Made by a program: the position numbers and the translations under genes
Shown: piece by piece, positions 23,226-36,300 of the stretch
Numbering within the stretch: position 1 is the first letter of the stretch
Layout of the letters: every line of letters begins with the position of its first letter
NCBI RefSeq assembly: GCF_027942865.1
Contig: NC_134522.1
Location: forward strand, 9,265,849 to 9,329,848
DNA: 64,000 nt
DNA from: Odontesthes bonariensis
Lineage: Eukaryota > Chordata > Actinopteri > Atheriniformes > Atherinopsidae
Reading direction: 5' to 3'
Notes under the pieces: generated by a model
Seen by the model: the letters and a program-made list of their open reading frames with translations, nothing else
The model's database searches: none
Told to the model about the DNA's origin: nothing

Positions 23226-25363
23226 GGTGGATTACGCCTTTACGACAAACTCTTTGGTGTCATTCTCCTCGCCTGTTAGCATGCACTGCAATGCACACCA
23301 GCTGTTCTGTAGAGCTATTCAGCTATGATTTCCTCACTGAATTCACATATTCACTCATCTACAGTATTCAGTTGTAATTCAATTGTATAACAAATAATGC
23401 AACATTAGTAGATAGTAAGTAAGTGTATAATAAAGTGTGTAATTTGAACTGTGATAATACATTGTCCTACTTTATATAGGTTGTAATTTTTTTTATGATC
23501 TGTGCCTTTAGAAGCATCTCAGCACCTAGTTGATTTAGTGCAACAGTAAAAACTACTTGGGTGTGAAACCCAAAAAAAAAAACATTAGGGAAGCTCAGTG
23601 TGTTTTATCACCACATCCTGTAGACAGTTTGAAAGCATGACAACTACCATGATGACAGCACGCTCCTCAAAACGTCATAGTAATTATAATTTTGGACCAA
23701 TTTGGACATTTCCAGAATAAAATATACCTCTCTCTCCTAAGTCTTGAGCACAGGCAGTTTATGCTGTTTTCCAGTTTCTGTCTTTCTGCCTGAACAATGA
23801 AGCCCCCCCACCCCCCATCCGAATTAACTTTACCCCATTTCCAGTCTTGGTTTATCTCTGGGGACTTTCAGTGAAACGCTTCAGATCCCGTGACCACATC
23901 CTCTCCTGTGGCGGTTTTTGACATCTGCATGATGAACAACTATAAAATCCTTTTTCAGGCTCGCGTAAGAGACATGGTGTACCGTTGATAAAGCCAATAT
24001 ATATCTAACTGACGGTAAGTACACCAGGGAAATCATCTAATATGGAAACCGTACTGTGTCAACCATCTCAAAACTGCAATTTCCCATTGTGTTAAATACA
24101 TTTAAATAATGTTTGTTAATGTTAGATTTTTGACTGCCAGAGCTCAAAAGCCCCACCCTCCGAACATGATTTATTATGCTCAGCCATGATGCTGACAGCT
24201 TTTCTCACTAAATGCTTGAAAAAAAAAACATAAGAGCATATTACCAATCACTTTAAGAAGTCTTTAGGTATTGTTACGCAGAGCTTATATTGCATATATT
24301 TAAAAATGTTGCGTTCTCAGTGTTGTTGGAAAAGCAAGACAGAGAATAGCACTCAGGTTACTTTTTGTTGTTGTACCAGTGTAGTGTCTGACACTTTACA
24401 GAGGTTCAGAAGGGCATCAGGTTCAGTCTGTCCAGACAGGAGATGAATAATGGTCAAACATAAACATCTTTATTTCTTCTCTTTCCTGTAATGTATACCT
24501 AGAAAATACAAGTTGCTTTCTATCGTCTCCTCTGCACTGCGAAGGCATTCTAGTTGCTAAACCAGAATATTATTCTTATTTTAGTGTAATATCCTTCAGT
24601 ATGTACAGACACTTGTGATCCAAAATAAGAGCTAAGAATAAGTCAAATGGCCAGTTTTTCTATAACTGTCAAGAAGAAAGGCTGGAAAAGGGCGGGAAGA
24701 GAGCAGGGATAAAGGCGGGGAGGAGGCTGGGGGTAAACTGACCAAACTGACCGTCTAGTTAAGTCTAAATCAAACCCACAAGAAATCTGAAAGATACCGG
24801 TGACTAGTCTCTTTTAAAAACTTATTCAATAGTACATTTCTGTTTTACAAATAGTCCTATTTCTTTTCTTAAATGTAACTTTACATAAACGTACAGATAG
24901 ATTTTTACCAATGTTGTAATCTTCCCAAAAATGGGAAGATTGTTTAATAAAACTAGATTATTACTGAAGTAGGATAAGATAATAGATCATTTAGTCAAAC
25001 AAGTCAAAATCTAAATAAAATACTTATGCCCAAACGATCAGTCCCATCCTTATCTAACTTGGGAACTACTGCCAATTTAGACTGTTCAATTATCCATTCA
25101 TCAATGTTATGGAGAAATTTGAATGTTTGTCCTAACTACATCCTGGTTTAAGGTACCTCATTTTGCCAGATGCCAGGTATTTTGCAAAAATATAGCTAGC
25201 TTTTCAATTCAAATCAATGTCCAGCTAAATGATTCGCATGTTGTTTTCATGTTGACAAAATTCCACATGCAAAAGTATTTATTTTAGACCTGTATTAACA
25301 AGGACTGACATTGACGTTGTTTTCAAAGAAAACTGATGCTTATCACGTCTCACATGCACATCT

Positions 25364-25400
25364 TTTTACAGTCTGGCAAAAATGTTGCCAGACTGTAAAA
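25364..25400. repeat. Perfect 16-bp hairpin with 5-nt loop
   Basis: TTTTACAGTCTGGCAA, loop AAATG, then TTGCCAGACTGTAAAA. All 16 pairs match. Pairing does not extend well beyond the stem, so it is short for a microRNA precursor. Confidence 0.8.
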
Positions 25401-26923
25401 GAAAGAATTTGATATGATGTACGAGTATAAATAGGGCTTGGATGATTTTTACTTATACATTACACAGACTCCTATTTATTTTAAATAGGATTGTAGCTTT
25501 TGGGTACAGAACAGAATTAGCAAAATGAGGATCCTCTTATGTGTAGCTAGAATTACCGCCTTGCAGTTGTATGCCTTTGCTGACCAATCAAATGAAAGTT
25601 TTCATCCATGTCATTTCAGACTCACACTATATGAAATGTTACTTAGTGGCTCAGAATGGGAGGTTGGCAATAAATGGGTAGGCCCATTGTGTTCCTTTGA
25701 GAAAGTGTGCAAAGTAATTGTTTTTTTTAATTCAGTGGGCTTTTTACTGCACTATATGCAGGGTAAAACCTTTACACAGTCCTATGTAATGCTTTTTTAG
25801 TCAAAGGTATCATACAGAAATGTACTTTTTGAAAATGTACCCAATGCTTTTGAGGAGTTCATGAATAATACATAATCAAGGCTTCTGAAAATGAAATGTT
25901 ACGTCCATTTACACTGTCACAAATTTAGTTTATCGTGCTAGAATTGAGTAATTAGCACTTCTACGAGTGAGGTAGATGTAAAGGTCCACATTTGAGCATG
26001 TATTTGGTCCAAAAACCAGGTGTTCCCCTAAAAAACATGCATGACAAATTTCTCTCTGGGGAAAATAAAGTTTAATTCATAAATCCACAGTAGTTAAGGA
26101 ACCGTACAGCAAAGCTACACGAGACCTTTTTCTTTTGTGAACCACCACTTCAATCGAGTTTATGTTACAGATATCCTGAAAATATAACCTGCAAAGTGGC
26201 CTGTGTCCATTTTAAAGCTCTGGTCACCTGCTTGAATTATTGTTTTTCACGACGCGTCAGTTTTCATTGAGAAAACCTTGTAAAGAAACAGCTGGATCAA
26301 ACTGCAGCATCAGTGGGAATCTTTTGAAAAGTTGTTGAGGAAATTTCAATTTGGCAAGATTCAGCCGATCGTTTTATAAAAACAGTTTGTTTTAAAAAAT
26401 TTGGACTAATTCATGAATTCGTTGAGCTTAAACTAAATAATTCAATCAGCAGATTTCACTGTGTGTAATAGTAGAAAATTTGGGGAACAAATTAGAACAA
26501 AATTCTGTATGTACAATGAAGCAATGAAGTGGCTAAGGCTTGTTTCCCCCTTAAATAATTGCACATTCCGCATATTTTTAGGGAGTTTCTGTAACTGCAA
26601 TAATACAGAAACTAAACAGTAAGTTTATGCATGGACACCCCCGTAAAAATGAGAATAAATATCCCATTGAAAAAAATTAATAATCCCAATTTGCATATAT
26701 TTAACAACTTTAAGACAATACAACAGGATGTGCAGCACCATGTCCTTTCACATACAATTTATTGCATGTTGTACATTATTGTGTTTTCTGCCTGTTGTAC
26801 ATTAGGAATCTCTCCACTAAGGAGTCTTAATACTACTGTACAATTTCTGATGGAGATTATCCCACAAAAATGTCCAATAAGGGCATCTTACAGGCCTATT
26901 ATACTATTTATCCACAGTAGTCT

Positions 26924-29900
26924 TTATACAGCTGAAGTCTGCTCCCTTTTGGCCATTCCTGTGTCATTTCTGCTGTCCTGAGAGTCACGGTCACTGATGG
27001 AGGGAAACCCAACCCTCTGCTCTATCCACCGGGCAACACTGAGCAGCTTCTTGTCTTCCAGGGCTGGGCCGATGAGCTGTAGGCCAATGGGAAGGCCCCT
27101 TCTCGACAATGCAGTTGGCACAGTCACAGCAGGCAGACCTGCGGTGGGAAAAAAGAAAGTTGAAAGTGAGTCAATGGAAAAAGGAGTGATTAGGATGACA
27201 AAGCTAGTTAGAGGTCAGTTTGGTGAAAGATAAAATGTCAGAGAACACTTAAGCAAGTCCAAACACACTGCTTTGAGTCACTGGGAATGACTTTATCTTT
27301 GTAGTTATGATGTGTTGACTGGTCAATGAAATCTGGCTTCAGAGATAAACAAAAAAGAGACCTGCTTGTGTCACAAATAGTTATTTCCCTTTTTTAATCT
27401 CGGCATGATGCATCTGATTCAATGGGCCTTTATTACATGCTGGAAAATAAGAAGTATTAGCTTGACTGAATCTGTTTTGGATGAAAGGTTTCCAGTTAGA
27501 CGTGTTGCTGTCTATAGTGTAAAATATTGAAGGTTTTGAATCCTCCCACACTTCCTGCTCATGCTGCCACAGGTTCAGTCTGAACGGCTTTGTTTTCCTC
27601 TGTACCTGCCATGTTGGCAGGCTGTGTGAACACGTCTTCCTGTGCGCTGCGCGTACGATTGTCTTCTTGTGTGAAGCTGCTGTAACAGGCCGCATCTGTC
27701 AGTGTGGCAGGCGTCAACAGCACATCAACATCTGAGCTGAACACCTGCTTGAAATCATCCGCGATTAGCCGGCGGACTCTCTGTGCCTTGACAATGTAGT
27801 GCTGGTAGTTCCTGTAAAAATAAGTGTGAGGATGTCAGCCGTTAGTTCTTGCTGTTAGGCTGGCTTGCACTGGCCCTTCATAATGCTACTCTCTCAGTAA
27901 AGGGTGATGACAACAGGAAACTGAGAGCAGAGAAAAGATCAAAGTGATGAAGCTGCATGCTGGTCTCAGGTTAGCTAAGAAGCTGTCTTACTGTTTAAGC
28001 AGGAAGTAGCTCCCAGACAGTATCCTCCCTCTTACTACATCGTTGAAGCCCTCGTGTCGCGTCGAAGCGTACATGACTTCTGTTGAGCTATCCATCCCGC
28101 TCCTGTGGCCTGATAGAAGTGTGAACAAAAGCAATACCCTTTAAAACTGTCCTGTGCCACACTATCGACCAAGATAATTGGGTATAACCCCATGTGAGCA
28201 AGGGCAGCCTTTGTAAGAAGTTCCAAACCATAAAGTTAACACGCTGCAGCTCGGATCATACCGTATTCCAGCCCGTCAAAACGAGCCATGTTAGATGCCA
28301 CTTCCCCATGACACAGGACGTGGTAACATACGATGGAGTGCTGGGTATGGGGGAGGGAAACTTGCTCCACCCGAGCTCCTGCTTGCTCAAACAAGTCGGC
28401 AACTCGGCTCCACTGTGCTAGAGTCTCCTCAGACAGCCCCGGTGCATGGTATTCCTTATGAAGGGAGGCAGGACGAGCACATTTACAAACTGATGGGATC
28501 ATTCAGATATTCACATATACAAATCTAATGCTGCACATGGAATTTGGCTTGATAGTGTTAATACTTCAATAATTCAATAATTAATGGGAAAAACATACAT
28601 CTACTCTAAACATCATATAATACTAATAGTCACCATCACTTTTTACTCTCACAGGGGCATGGTATTCCTTATGAAGAGAGGCAGGAAGCCAAGACGCTAA
28701 TAATCAATTAACTCTTTACTTCTCTCTAAAAGTGAAATAATTAGGAGTTGTGCCCTTCAGCCAATTAGCTTCAGAGATAGATTTGATGACAAATGCAGAC
28801 GCAAGACATGAGAGAGATGAAAGAGCCTCAGAGAAATGATCCTTTAGTGCTATAAGAGGCTTAAACGTTCATTCTTCCACATGTTAGAAGCTTGCTGTTG
28901 TTCCAAAGTGGACAAGAAAATCCATGTAAAAAAATACCACACAGGTACCAGCTGCAGCCATCCAGTCCTGAACATTTATTTTATGTATGAAATTGTGGAT
29001 TTGTCTTTTTCTGTTACTTATTTTTTATTAATATAAATATGAACTTTATGAATATGGGGTATGAATGATTATTGGTACTAACGCCACCACCTTGTTGCTG
29101 GATTCAAACAATTTGCAACATCACAACATAAAATCGTAACATGAGAACACAAGAAGCTTTACTGTATATCGACTCATTTAGAAAATACACACAGACAAAA
29201 ATAATGCTGGAAAAAGCCACTGGACCTGAGACTTTGGAGGCGGAGGCAGACTAAGGGAGAAGAGGGAGATGATGATTCATCTTGCTCAGAGATACCCACA
29301 ACCTCACATCCCTATTGCTCCTGTACAAACTGCTGAAAAAATGACCCCCACTGGAGAAGTTACACAGGACAATTGTGGGGAGTTTGGAATATCCTGAGGA
29401 CTGGAATTCTTGCCAGATATTTTTAGTTTCAGTTGTTTGATTTCGATGGAAGAAAACAAAGATAATGGTCTGTAGGTTGTGCATCACTGCAGCCGAGAGG
29501 GAATCCATCTTCCCAGGCACCTACTTACCTATTTATAGCCAAAACATAATGCTAGTTTTAGCCTTAAGAGTTCATATTATACTGTTTGGGTTTCCCCTCT
29601 TGCTTCAGTGCTTCAATGTTTTTGAAATATATTTTTATGCACATAAGAGGCCAATGTCTAGACCAGAGGGAGTTATTCTCACTCCTACAGGACATTATGG
29701 CTGACCTGCCTGAAATGTCTCCCTTTCTTTACTTGGTGACATTACAATGAAACACTAATGCATACATAATGCTGGGTGGTCATTTTGGCTCACCTCACTC
29801 AAAGAATGAGCAGCTGTCTTGCACAGTGCTGTTTTTAACCCATCAGAGCAGAACTGGTGTTTTGAGAGCTCATTTAAAGAGAGTAAATGCTGAGATTATC

Positions 29901-32900
29901 TATGAACTCACCTTAGGGATGCCTACACAGATGTTTCTGACATCAAAGTCTTCAGGAAGCTCTGTTAGTGAGGAGGGGGCAGGAACTGTGGTTGAGTCTC
30001 TAATATCAAGGCCTTGGAGGACACCTGTTTGACATATCAACACGGTCTCAGGTTACGAGCATTATGTGAAGCCAGTCACATTCACAGCGACATGTAACAG
30101 CTATTCTGATTACGGTATTAAAAACTCATGCTGTTGCACGGAGAACGTAAGGATGAGGTTTTTTTTTACAGAAATTGAGTTTACATTCAGAAAATCTCCC
30201 GAAAATTGATTGCGTGGATCCCGGAGGTTGATTTCAGAAAGAAATTCTCTGATTTGAAATTACGTGAGAATGAGAATTTCTTTTTCAAAATGACTGTTCC
30301 ATCAAACATGATGTCGCGCAAGTCTATAAAATCCATGCTGCACAGTTTAGGTTAGGTTTCACAACATGTCGTCCAATTTTTTCTCACCTAAGACGATGGC
30401 TGCGTCATTGACACTGCGAGTCATTATTCCAGGGACATCCATGGAGTTAACCAAAGGAATGAGACCATGTCTGGACAGCAGACCATAAGTGGGCTTTAGG
30501 GCCACTACCCCACACAATGCTCCTGGGTTACGGGTTGAGCCACCTGTGTCTGAACCCAAAGCCCTGCAAGGTAGTTACCAAAACGGTAAATGTTCATTAG
30601 TAAAAAAAAAACTGTTTGAAATTCTCTCAGTGTTTTTACTTAGTTTCTTGAAGAAGTTTGTGCTCCCTCACAGGTAGCTGGTGAGTGAGGCCACAGCTGC
30701 GGCACTTCCTCCTGAACTTCCTCCTGTGACGACCCAGTCAGAGTCTGGTGCCGCTCCCGACTGCGTTCTGTAGGGACCAGCGTAGCTCCACGGGTTCTTT
30801 ACTGGACCGAAAGCCCCATCAGTGCTGCCCGAACTGAGAGCAAAACAAACATAAGGCCCTTTTTGACTGATGCTCATCAAAGGCGCATCGGTTTCTGTGT
30901 CCTGTAGGCTTGACTCGATATTAGAGTTGCAAACTTGATACTGAAACTTGGAAAATTTTCTATAACATTTTAGATACCACAGAAGGCAAACATGACCAAA
31001 AATGCTTTGTAGCATTCTTTGCATACGGGCTTATCTGCTGTACATCCTAAGCCCTTCTCTTGCTGCCTGCCTGGCACACAAAATACTCCCAAACGTTACT
31101 TTTTTCACTAAAGCTAGTTGTTGAAGTTAGTTTTAAGGTGGTGACACCAGCCAGCTGAGTGTTGTGAATATCAAAATGTGTTCATGTCCTCAGCTGCCTG
31201 TGAGGGAAGGGGCTGTGTGAAGTAATGCCTTACGTGGATGAGGCTAAGATGGTATTGTTGGTGAAGATACAGTTCAATACGACTTTTTAGTATTGATTAT
31301 CATTCAAGTGTTTTGGAAAAACCTTAGGGCCCTGTGTGTAAGTACAGAGGTGGAATGGAAGGTGATGCTTGCCTGATATGGCTCTGCGCCACCGATTGAG
31401 GTAATCACAGAGCTTAATTAGGATGAATATATTTAGATAGAGGCATTTTAGTGTAGCATATTACCAAAGGGCCCTGTTATAGACTGGCAACCTGTCCAAT
31501 GACAGCTGGGATAGGCTCCAGCCCCCCGCGACCCTGAGTGGGATTAATCGGGTATAGAAAATGGATGGATGGATGGATATTATCAAAGGAGAACAGCGGG
31601 GGCTTAATGAGGAAGTCTTTTTTGTAATTGTTGTGAAAATTGCTTTAGTCACACATGAAAATCCACTCTAATTGATTTTTTTTGTATATTTACAAAGTTG
31701 TTCTTCTGTAATAAAGCAAACTCATGTACTAACAGTGATTTGCAAGCAACAAGCTGTTGCCAAAATATATTTATAACATCAGCTTTACCCCATTGCAAAC
31801 TCATCCATGTTGGTCTTCCCCATCAGAACGGCCCCTTGGTCAAGGAGCTTCTGTACCACTGTAGCATTGAAAGGTGGAGTGTAGTCTGTGGCAAATGAAG
31901 AATTAGGTTAACATTAATGTTCATGGAAATATCAATCAATGGCCTAATCTCAATCCCTTCTCCTGCAGGGGTAAATTGCTTGTTTTCTTGTAAGGGATCA
32001 AGGAGTATTATTCATCAAGCCATCCAAATGCTACTCCAACATCCTGGCTGAGGGGTTAAATGACTACTACTTCATGATCTTTAAAAGAAAAGAAGCACAT
32101 TGTCTTTGCAAATCAGAGGAGTAGGACCAAGAAGTGGGACCAAGGGTCAAAATAACAGTTTGAAACAGACCTTTAAGCATCCTGGAGGCACATGTGGTTT
32201 TGATATTCTCAGTGCAGAAGTTGTCCTTGACGGCAAAAGGGATTCCATCGAGGGGACCTTTGGGGACACCTGATGGAAGACAAGTTCAAACAGTTCTAAC
32301 ACTTGTGACTCCACACAGAGCCAATCCAGATACAAACTCATGTGACCACACCTTCCAGCAGCCTGGTTTCTGACTCCTGAGCTTGCTTCAGCGACAGCTC
32401 CTCTGTCACAGTGATGTAAGCATTAAGATGCTGGGTTTTCTTGATGCGATTCAGACACTTCCTACAAAGCTCCGTTGGGGAGATTCTTCCCTCTCTGAAC
32501 GCCACAGACACCTGGAGATAAAAGAGTCTTTATCAGAGCTGGGAGAGGTTTGTTTCAGCATCTATCCATTTATGGCCGTGATAGGATGAGAGTACTTGGG
32601 CACAAACACAGTACTTTCACTTAGATTATATAATTAATCTGGCATTTAAGGACATGTTTCACATAATAATATTGTCTGGTATATAATATATTCCATAAGT
32701 ATGTCTGAATGGGTCATTCTGAGTCACTTTAATCCTAATGCTAGTTTTCTTTTACTTGAGATTTAAAAAAATAGATAGTAGATTTTGCAGCTTTTTTTGC
32801 CAACACACAAAGCAGTACAACTAAGGAATCATTATATATTTTCCTTGAAATATATCGATAATAAACTGTTATGAGGTAAATTTAACGTGTATTTTAATAC

Positions 32901-33000
32901 AAAGGGAATCGACAGGAGAAAATCTAAAGTTAAACTGAAATGGCTAACTCCTCGTACTAAAAGCAGTTGTACTAACCTCTTTTAATGTCAGGTTGAGCAT
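26924..33000 (-). CDS. qrsl1: Glutamyl-tRNA(Gln) amidotransferase subunit A, mitochondrial, complete
   Basis: QRSL1 is the GatA amidase of GatCAB, converting Glu-tRNA-Gln to Gln-tRNA-Gln in mitochondria. Exons: 32977-33000, 32352-32511, 32171-32269, 31789-31885, 30672-30833, 30388-30563, 29912-30024, 28262-28454, 27992-28109, 27606-27811, 26924-27138. They total 1,563 nt and 520 aa (human about 528). The amidase-signature triad is intact: Lys76 in PFAVKDN, cis-Ser166 in [11 protein letters not shown] and nucleophile Ser190 in [12 protein letters not shown]. The first coding exon is only 8 codons (MLNLTLKE). The start at 33000 is the first ATG in frame with the family N-terminus. The last residues (after about 490) are polar and poorly conserved. 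It diverges from rtn4ip1 across 385 bp, as in human. Confidence 0.97.
28657..28686. repeat. Intronic copy of the qrsl1 exon 8 splice-acceptor boundary
   Basis: GCATGGTATTCCTTATGAAG followed by a G/A difference and AGGCAGGA matches 28444-28473 with one mismatch in 30 bp. The source copy spans the 3' splice site (minus strand CTTCATAAG|GAATACC). The copy therefore recreates an acceptor 213 bp upstream in the same intron. Confidence 0.85.
31478..31580. mobile_element. RTE-like repeat tail with ATGG microsatellite
   Basis: ACAGCTGGGATAGGCTCCAG then CCCCCCGCGACCCTGAGTGG, ending in ATAGAAAATGGATGGATGG, is the usual 3' end of an abundant fish non-LTR repeat. It lies in the qrsl1 intron at 30834-31788. 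Confidence 0.65.
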
Positions 33001-33385
33001 GCTTGCTCTGTAAGAAGTAACCTTTCTGATTAACAACCTTAGCACAGTGTGCTACACTAGAACGCTGCCATCTTTCCCCGAATGACAACATCTAAAAGCG
33101 ACGTCTGTGATTGGACAGCTCCTGAAGAAACAACGATGTGATTGGTGGAGGCGCTCAGCCGGAGAAAAGTCACTGGTCGAGGAAGCGGCATGTCACGGAG
33201 GAAAAGGACCTTGTTTTGAAATGATTGAAAACGTTGGAATTATTCTTAGATGTGTGTATATAAGAAGATAATTTATACAGTCAGGAGTAATTCGTGGCTT
33301 AAAATGAGCTATAAATAGTGGTTTATCTGACTGCACTCGCCGATTCACAGTCGAACAATTCAATTTTCGGCTCCTGAGAGTGAAA
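33001..33385. promoter_or_regulatory. Shared divergent promoter of qrsl1 and rtn4ip1
   Basis: Only 385 bp separate the two start codons. The interval has no obvious TATA box near either start codon. Two ATTGG (inverted CCAAT) boxes at 33110-33114 and 33141-33145 are 31 bp apart, a usual NF-Y spacing. Both products are mitochondrial, so common regulation is plausible. Confidence 0.65.
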
Positions 33386-36300
33386 ATGAGTTATTCTAGA
33401 TATTTGGTGCACAGAAGGTTGCTGCTTCACCTTCGTAAATGCCCCAGTGTGAACACGTCCACTTCTCGGCTTGACAGCCAGAAAAGACTGATCAGTACCT
33501 CCAACAGATGCAGGACTGTCATGCCCGCCTGGGTTATTGATAGATACGGAAACAACGACGTGCTTCGGTTCACAAGAAACGCTGGGTTTCCTGTGATTCA
33601 CTACCCCAATGAGGTTATTATTAAGGTGTTTGCGGCTGGACTCAACCCAATTGATGTCAGCATGAGAGGTAGGTGTTAGTTTAAAGCTGCAACGTAGCTT
33701 AATAGGTCATTAAAGTGAGAAAAACCTCAGATATCTATCAAAGAATGGAATATATCATATATGCAGCACGATTAGATGCATAGATCTCAAAATGTTTAAA
33801 TTTCAATTTCATTTTTTTTTCTTCTCTAATTTTCTTGTAAAAGCTGTAATCAGGTGCTTTCTCCCCATTAGGTGGCTATGGCGCAGCGACATTGTCTATG
33901 AGGAGAGACCCTCTGAACATCACGCAGTCAGGCAGCGAGTTCCCCCTCATTCTGGGAAGGGACGTGTCTGGGGTCATCATGGAGTGTGGTCTAGATGTGA
34001 AGCACTTCAGAGAAAGGGATGAGGTAAAGAAAACAAGCAGCAGGAGCAAAATGATTCATGTATGAGTGTTAAATATGTTGTCATGCGTGTGCTATAAACA
34101 CAAACATCTGGCTGCAGCAACAGTGAAGTGAAAACAACACGAGGCAGAAGAATATTTCCGACACACTGCGAAGTGGTGAAAGCACAAAGCCTGCGCTGAT
34201 AAATTGTGGTTTCTTGTGCCACACGATGATGGCGTAACCAGTGTTTGGCTGGAGTGATGTTGCCATGTCAACGGTGCAAAGAGGTGATGGTGTCATAGTG
34301 CAGGAGTGTTTTCTTGGCTATGTAACGAACAACAACACCACAGTGTATGTAAGCAACTTGAATGATATAGTTAGCACTTTTCTGGCAACAGCATGCGCTT
34401 TGTCATGATGGTCCTTCGCCCAAGATTATGTGCCGTCACCTCAGCCTGGATAGAAAAATGACATTGGTCTTCTCTCTACCTCAGATCAGATGAGCCATGC
34501 AGCTCTTCAAGCTCTTGCAGCCCCCAGTTGGATTCTGTTGAGGCTTAGGCCAGAAATAAGCCTTCTGATCACTTCAGCCTCCTTTTTCACATACTTGTGA
34601 AAAATGTTATCAGCCTGTTCCACCAGAGGGGCACACCATTAAAACCAGGCATTTTTTTTTTGCAGATCGTCACATTTTCAGCCTTGTCCCTCGTGAACAA
34701 AGATTTCTTCAGAGTCTACCTTTTTTAATGATATTATATACCAATGAATGAAATTCCACGATGGCGGATACAAGCGGCTGAAATAGGTGTCCTTCAGAGG
34801 GTGGCTGGGCTCAGCCTTAGAGATGGAGTGAGGAGCTTGGTCGTACGGGGGGAATTCAGAATAAAGCCGCTGCTCCTCCGCATCGAAAAGAGTCAGCTGA
34901 GATGGTCCGGGCATCTGGTTAGGTTACCTTCTGATCGCCTCCATTCGGAGGTTTTCTGGGCATGTCCTACTGGGAGGAGGCCCCCGGGGAGACCCAGGAC
35001 TCGCTGGAGGGATTATATTTCCCTTCTGGAGGAGCTGGAGAGTGTCGCTGGGGAGAGGGATGTCAATTAGAAAAACAACAAACAGAGTTTCTACAGTTTC
35101 AATGAGCTGAAAAGTCAGTACAGGGTATGACACAGCCTGAACCCTCATAGACAAGCTTTCTTGTCATTTCTTTTAAGCGGTTTTCAGTAATTGTGTTCCA
35201 GGCTTCTTGAAGAACATTCTAAAGCTCTTCTTTGGATGTTTGACTTGAAACTAAGATTTAGTCACAATCTAAAGACAAAGTTTAGCTGCTTAACTTTTTT
35301 TTTTACCGTCCACAGAAAACCAAGATGATATTTTTAATGTCAGTTTACTGCTGTAAAGTTGTCATCACACATGTGATTTGAATAGTACTTAGCCTCGAGT
35401 GACTTTGACATGTCAGTGTGAAAGCCGACTATGTTTAGACGTGTTTTACCTTTCATGACGGCAAATTCTGCTTGTTTTACACCACATGCTTGTTTTACAC
35501 CTCAAGCTATATTCACACAGCACTAGAGCTCTCTTAGAGTGAGCTAACTGTGCAGAAATATAGACGTAAAGCTTGTGATCTCTGTAAATGACTGTTGTGT
35601 CGGTTTGTGTCTCTTCAAGGTGTGGGCAGCAATCCCGCCGTGGAAGCAGGGCAGCTTGGCTGAGTTTGTAGTGCTGAGTGCCAATGAGGTAATGCTCTGC
35701 AGATGGATGTCTACACAGATGTTTAGCGCTCTTTCATGTTGTGTGAATGCCTCAGATCTAGTTTATTTATGTCTGTCTGCCATTTCTCAATTTCCCTATT
35801 TTTGTTGAGGTTTATTTCCATGACGCAGTAGATTGGCGTAATCATCAGTATGTCGAGATTAAAAGGAGGTCTGTGTGTGTCTGCTTCTCACCGAAACACA
35901 CAGACCATCTTCTTTAAAATGGTTATTCAAACTTCTTCAATCTGGTATTCATCTTCCTTTTCATAATGACCCAGGAAGCGTTCATCTAACTGCTGTTATT
36001 TTTGATGTGTGTTGAGCTCAGATATCTCACAAACCAAAGGCACTGAGTCACATAGAGGCAGCAGCCATTCCTTATGTGGCAACCACTGCCTGGTCAGCGC
36101 TGGTTAACACAGGTGGACTCAGTAAGGACAAATGTGCCAACAAACGGTGAGGAAACATGGACACACACTGTTGTGCACACACAAAGCTAATGAATCCCTA
36201 TCCATTCCAGAGAAGCTCTCTGTCTTTGATCTGATTAAGTCTTTAAATGAGCCTCTGGGCGATGTGCAGCCTCTGGGCGATGTGCAGCCTCTGGGCAGCC

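Larger units (their letters stand above)
19985..26923. other. Intergenic stretch between cd24 and qrsl1
   Basis: No exon of a recognisable gene was found on either strand. ORFs at 20044-20424, 22183-22434, 22435-22710 and 25525-25800 lack known motifs and splice context. Marked items are a possible solo LTR near 21.7-21.95 kb, a deleted Tc1 copy near 22.96-23.23 kb, a perfect hairpin at 25364-25400 and the qrsl1 3' UTR at the right end, with TTTATT (AATAAA on minus) at 26758-26763. Confidence 0.6.

Noticed and set aside
23049-23279. 76-codon basic ORF as a small nuclear protein gene
   Set aside because: It is the fused frame of an internally deleted Tc1-like transposase, with no catalytic core and no gene context.
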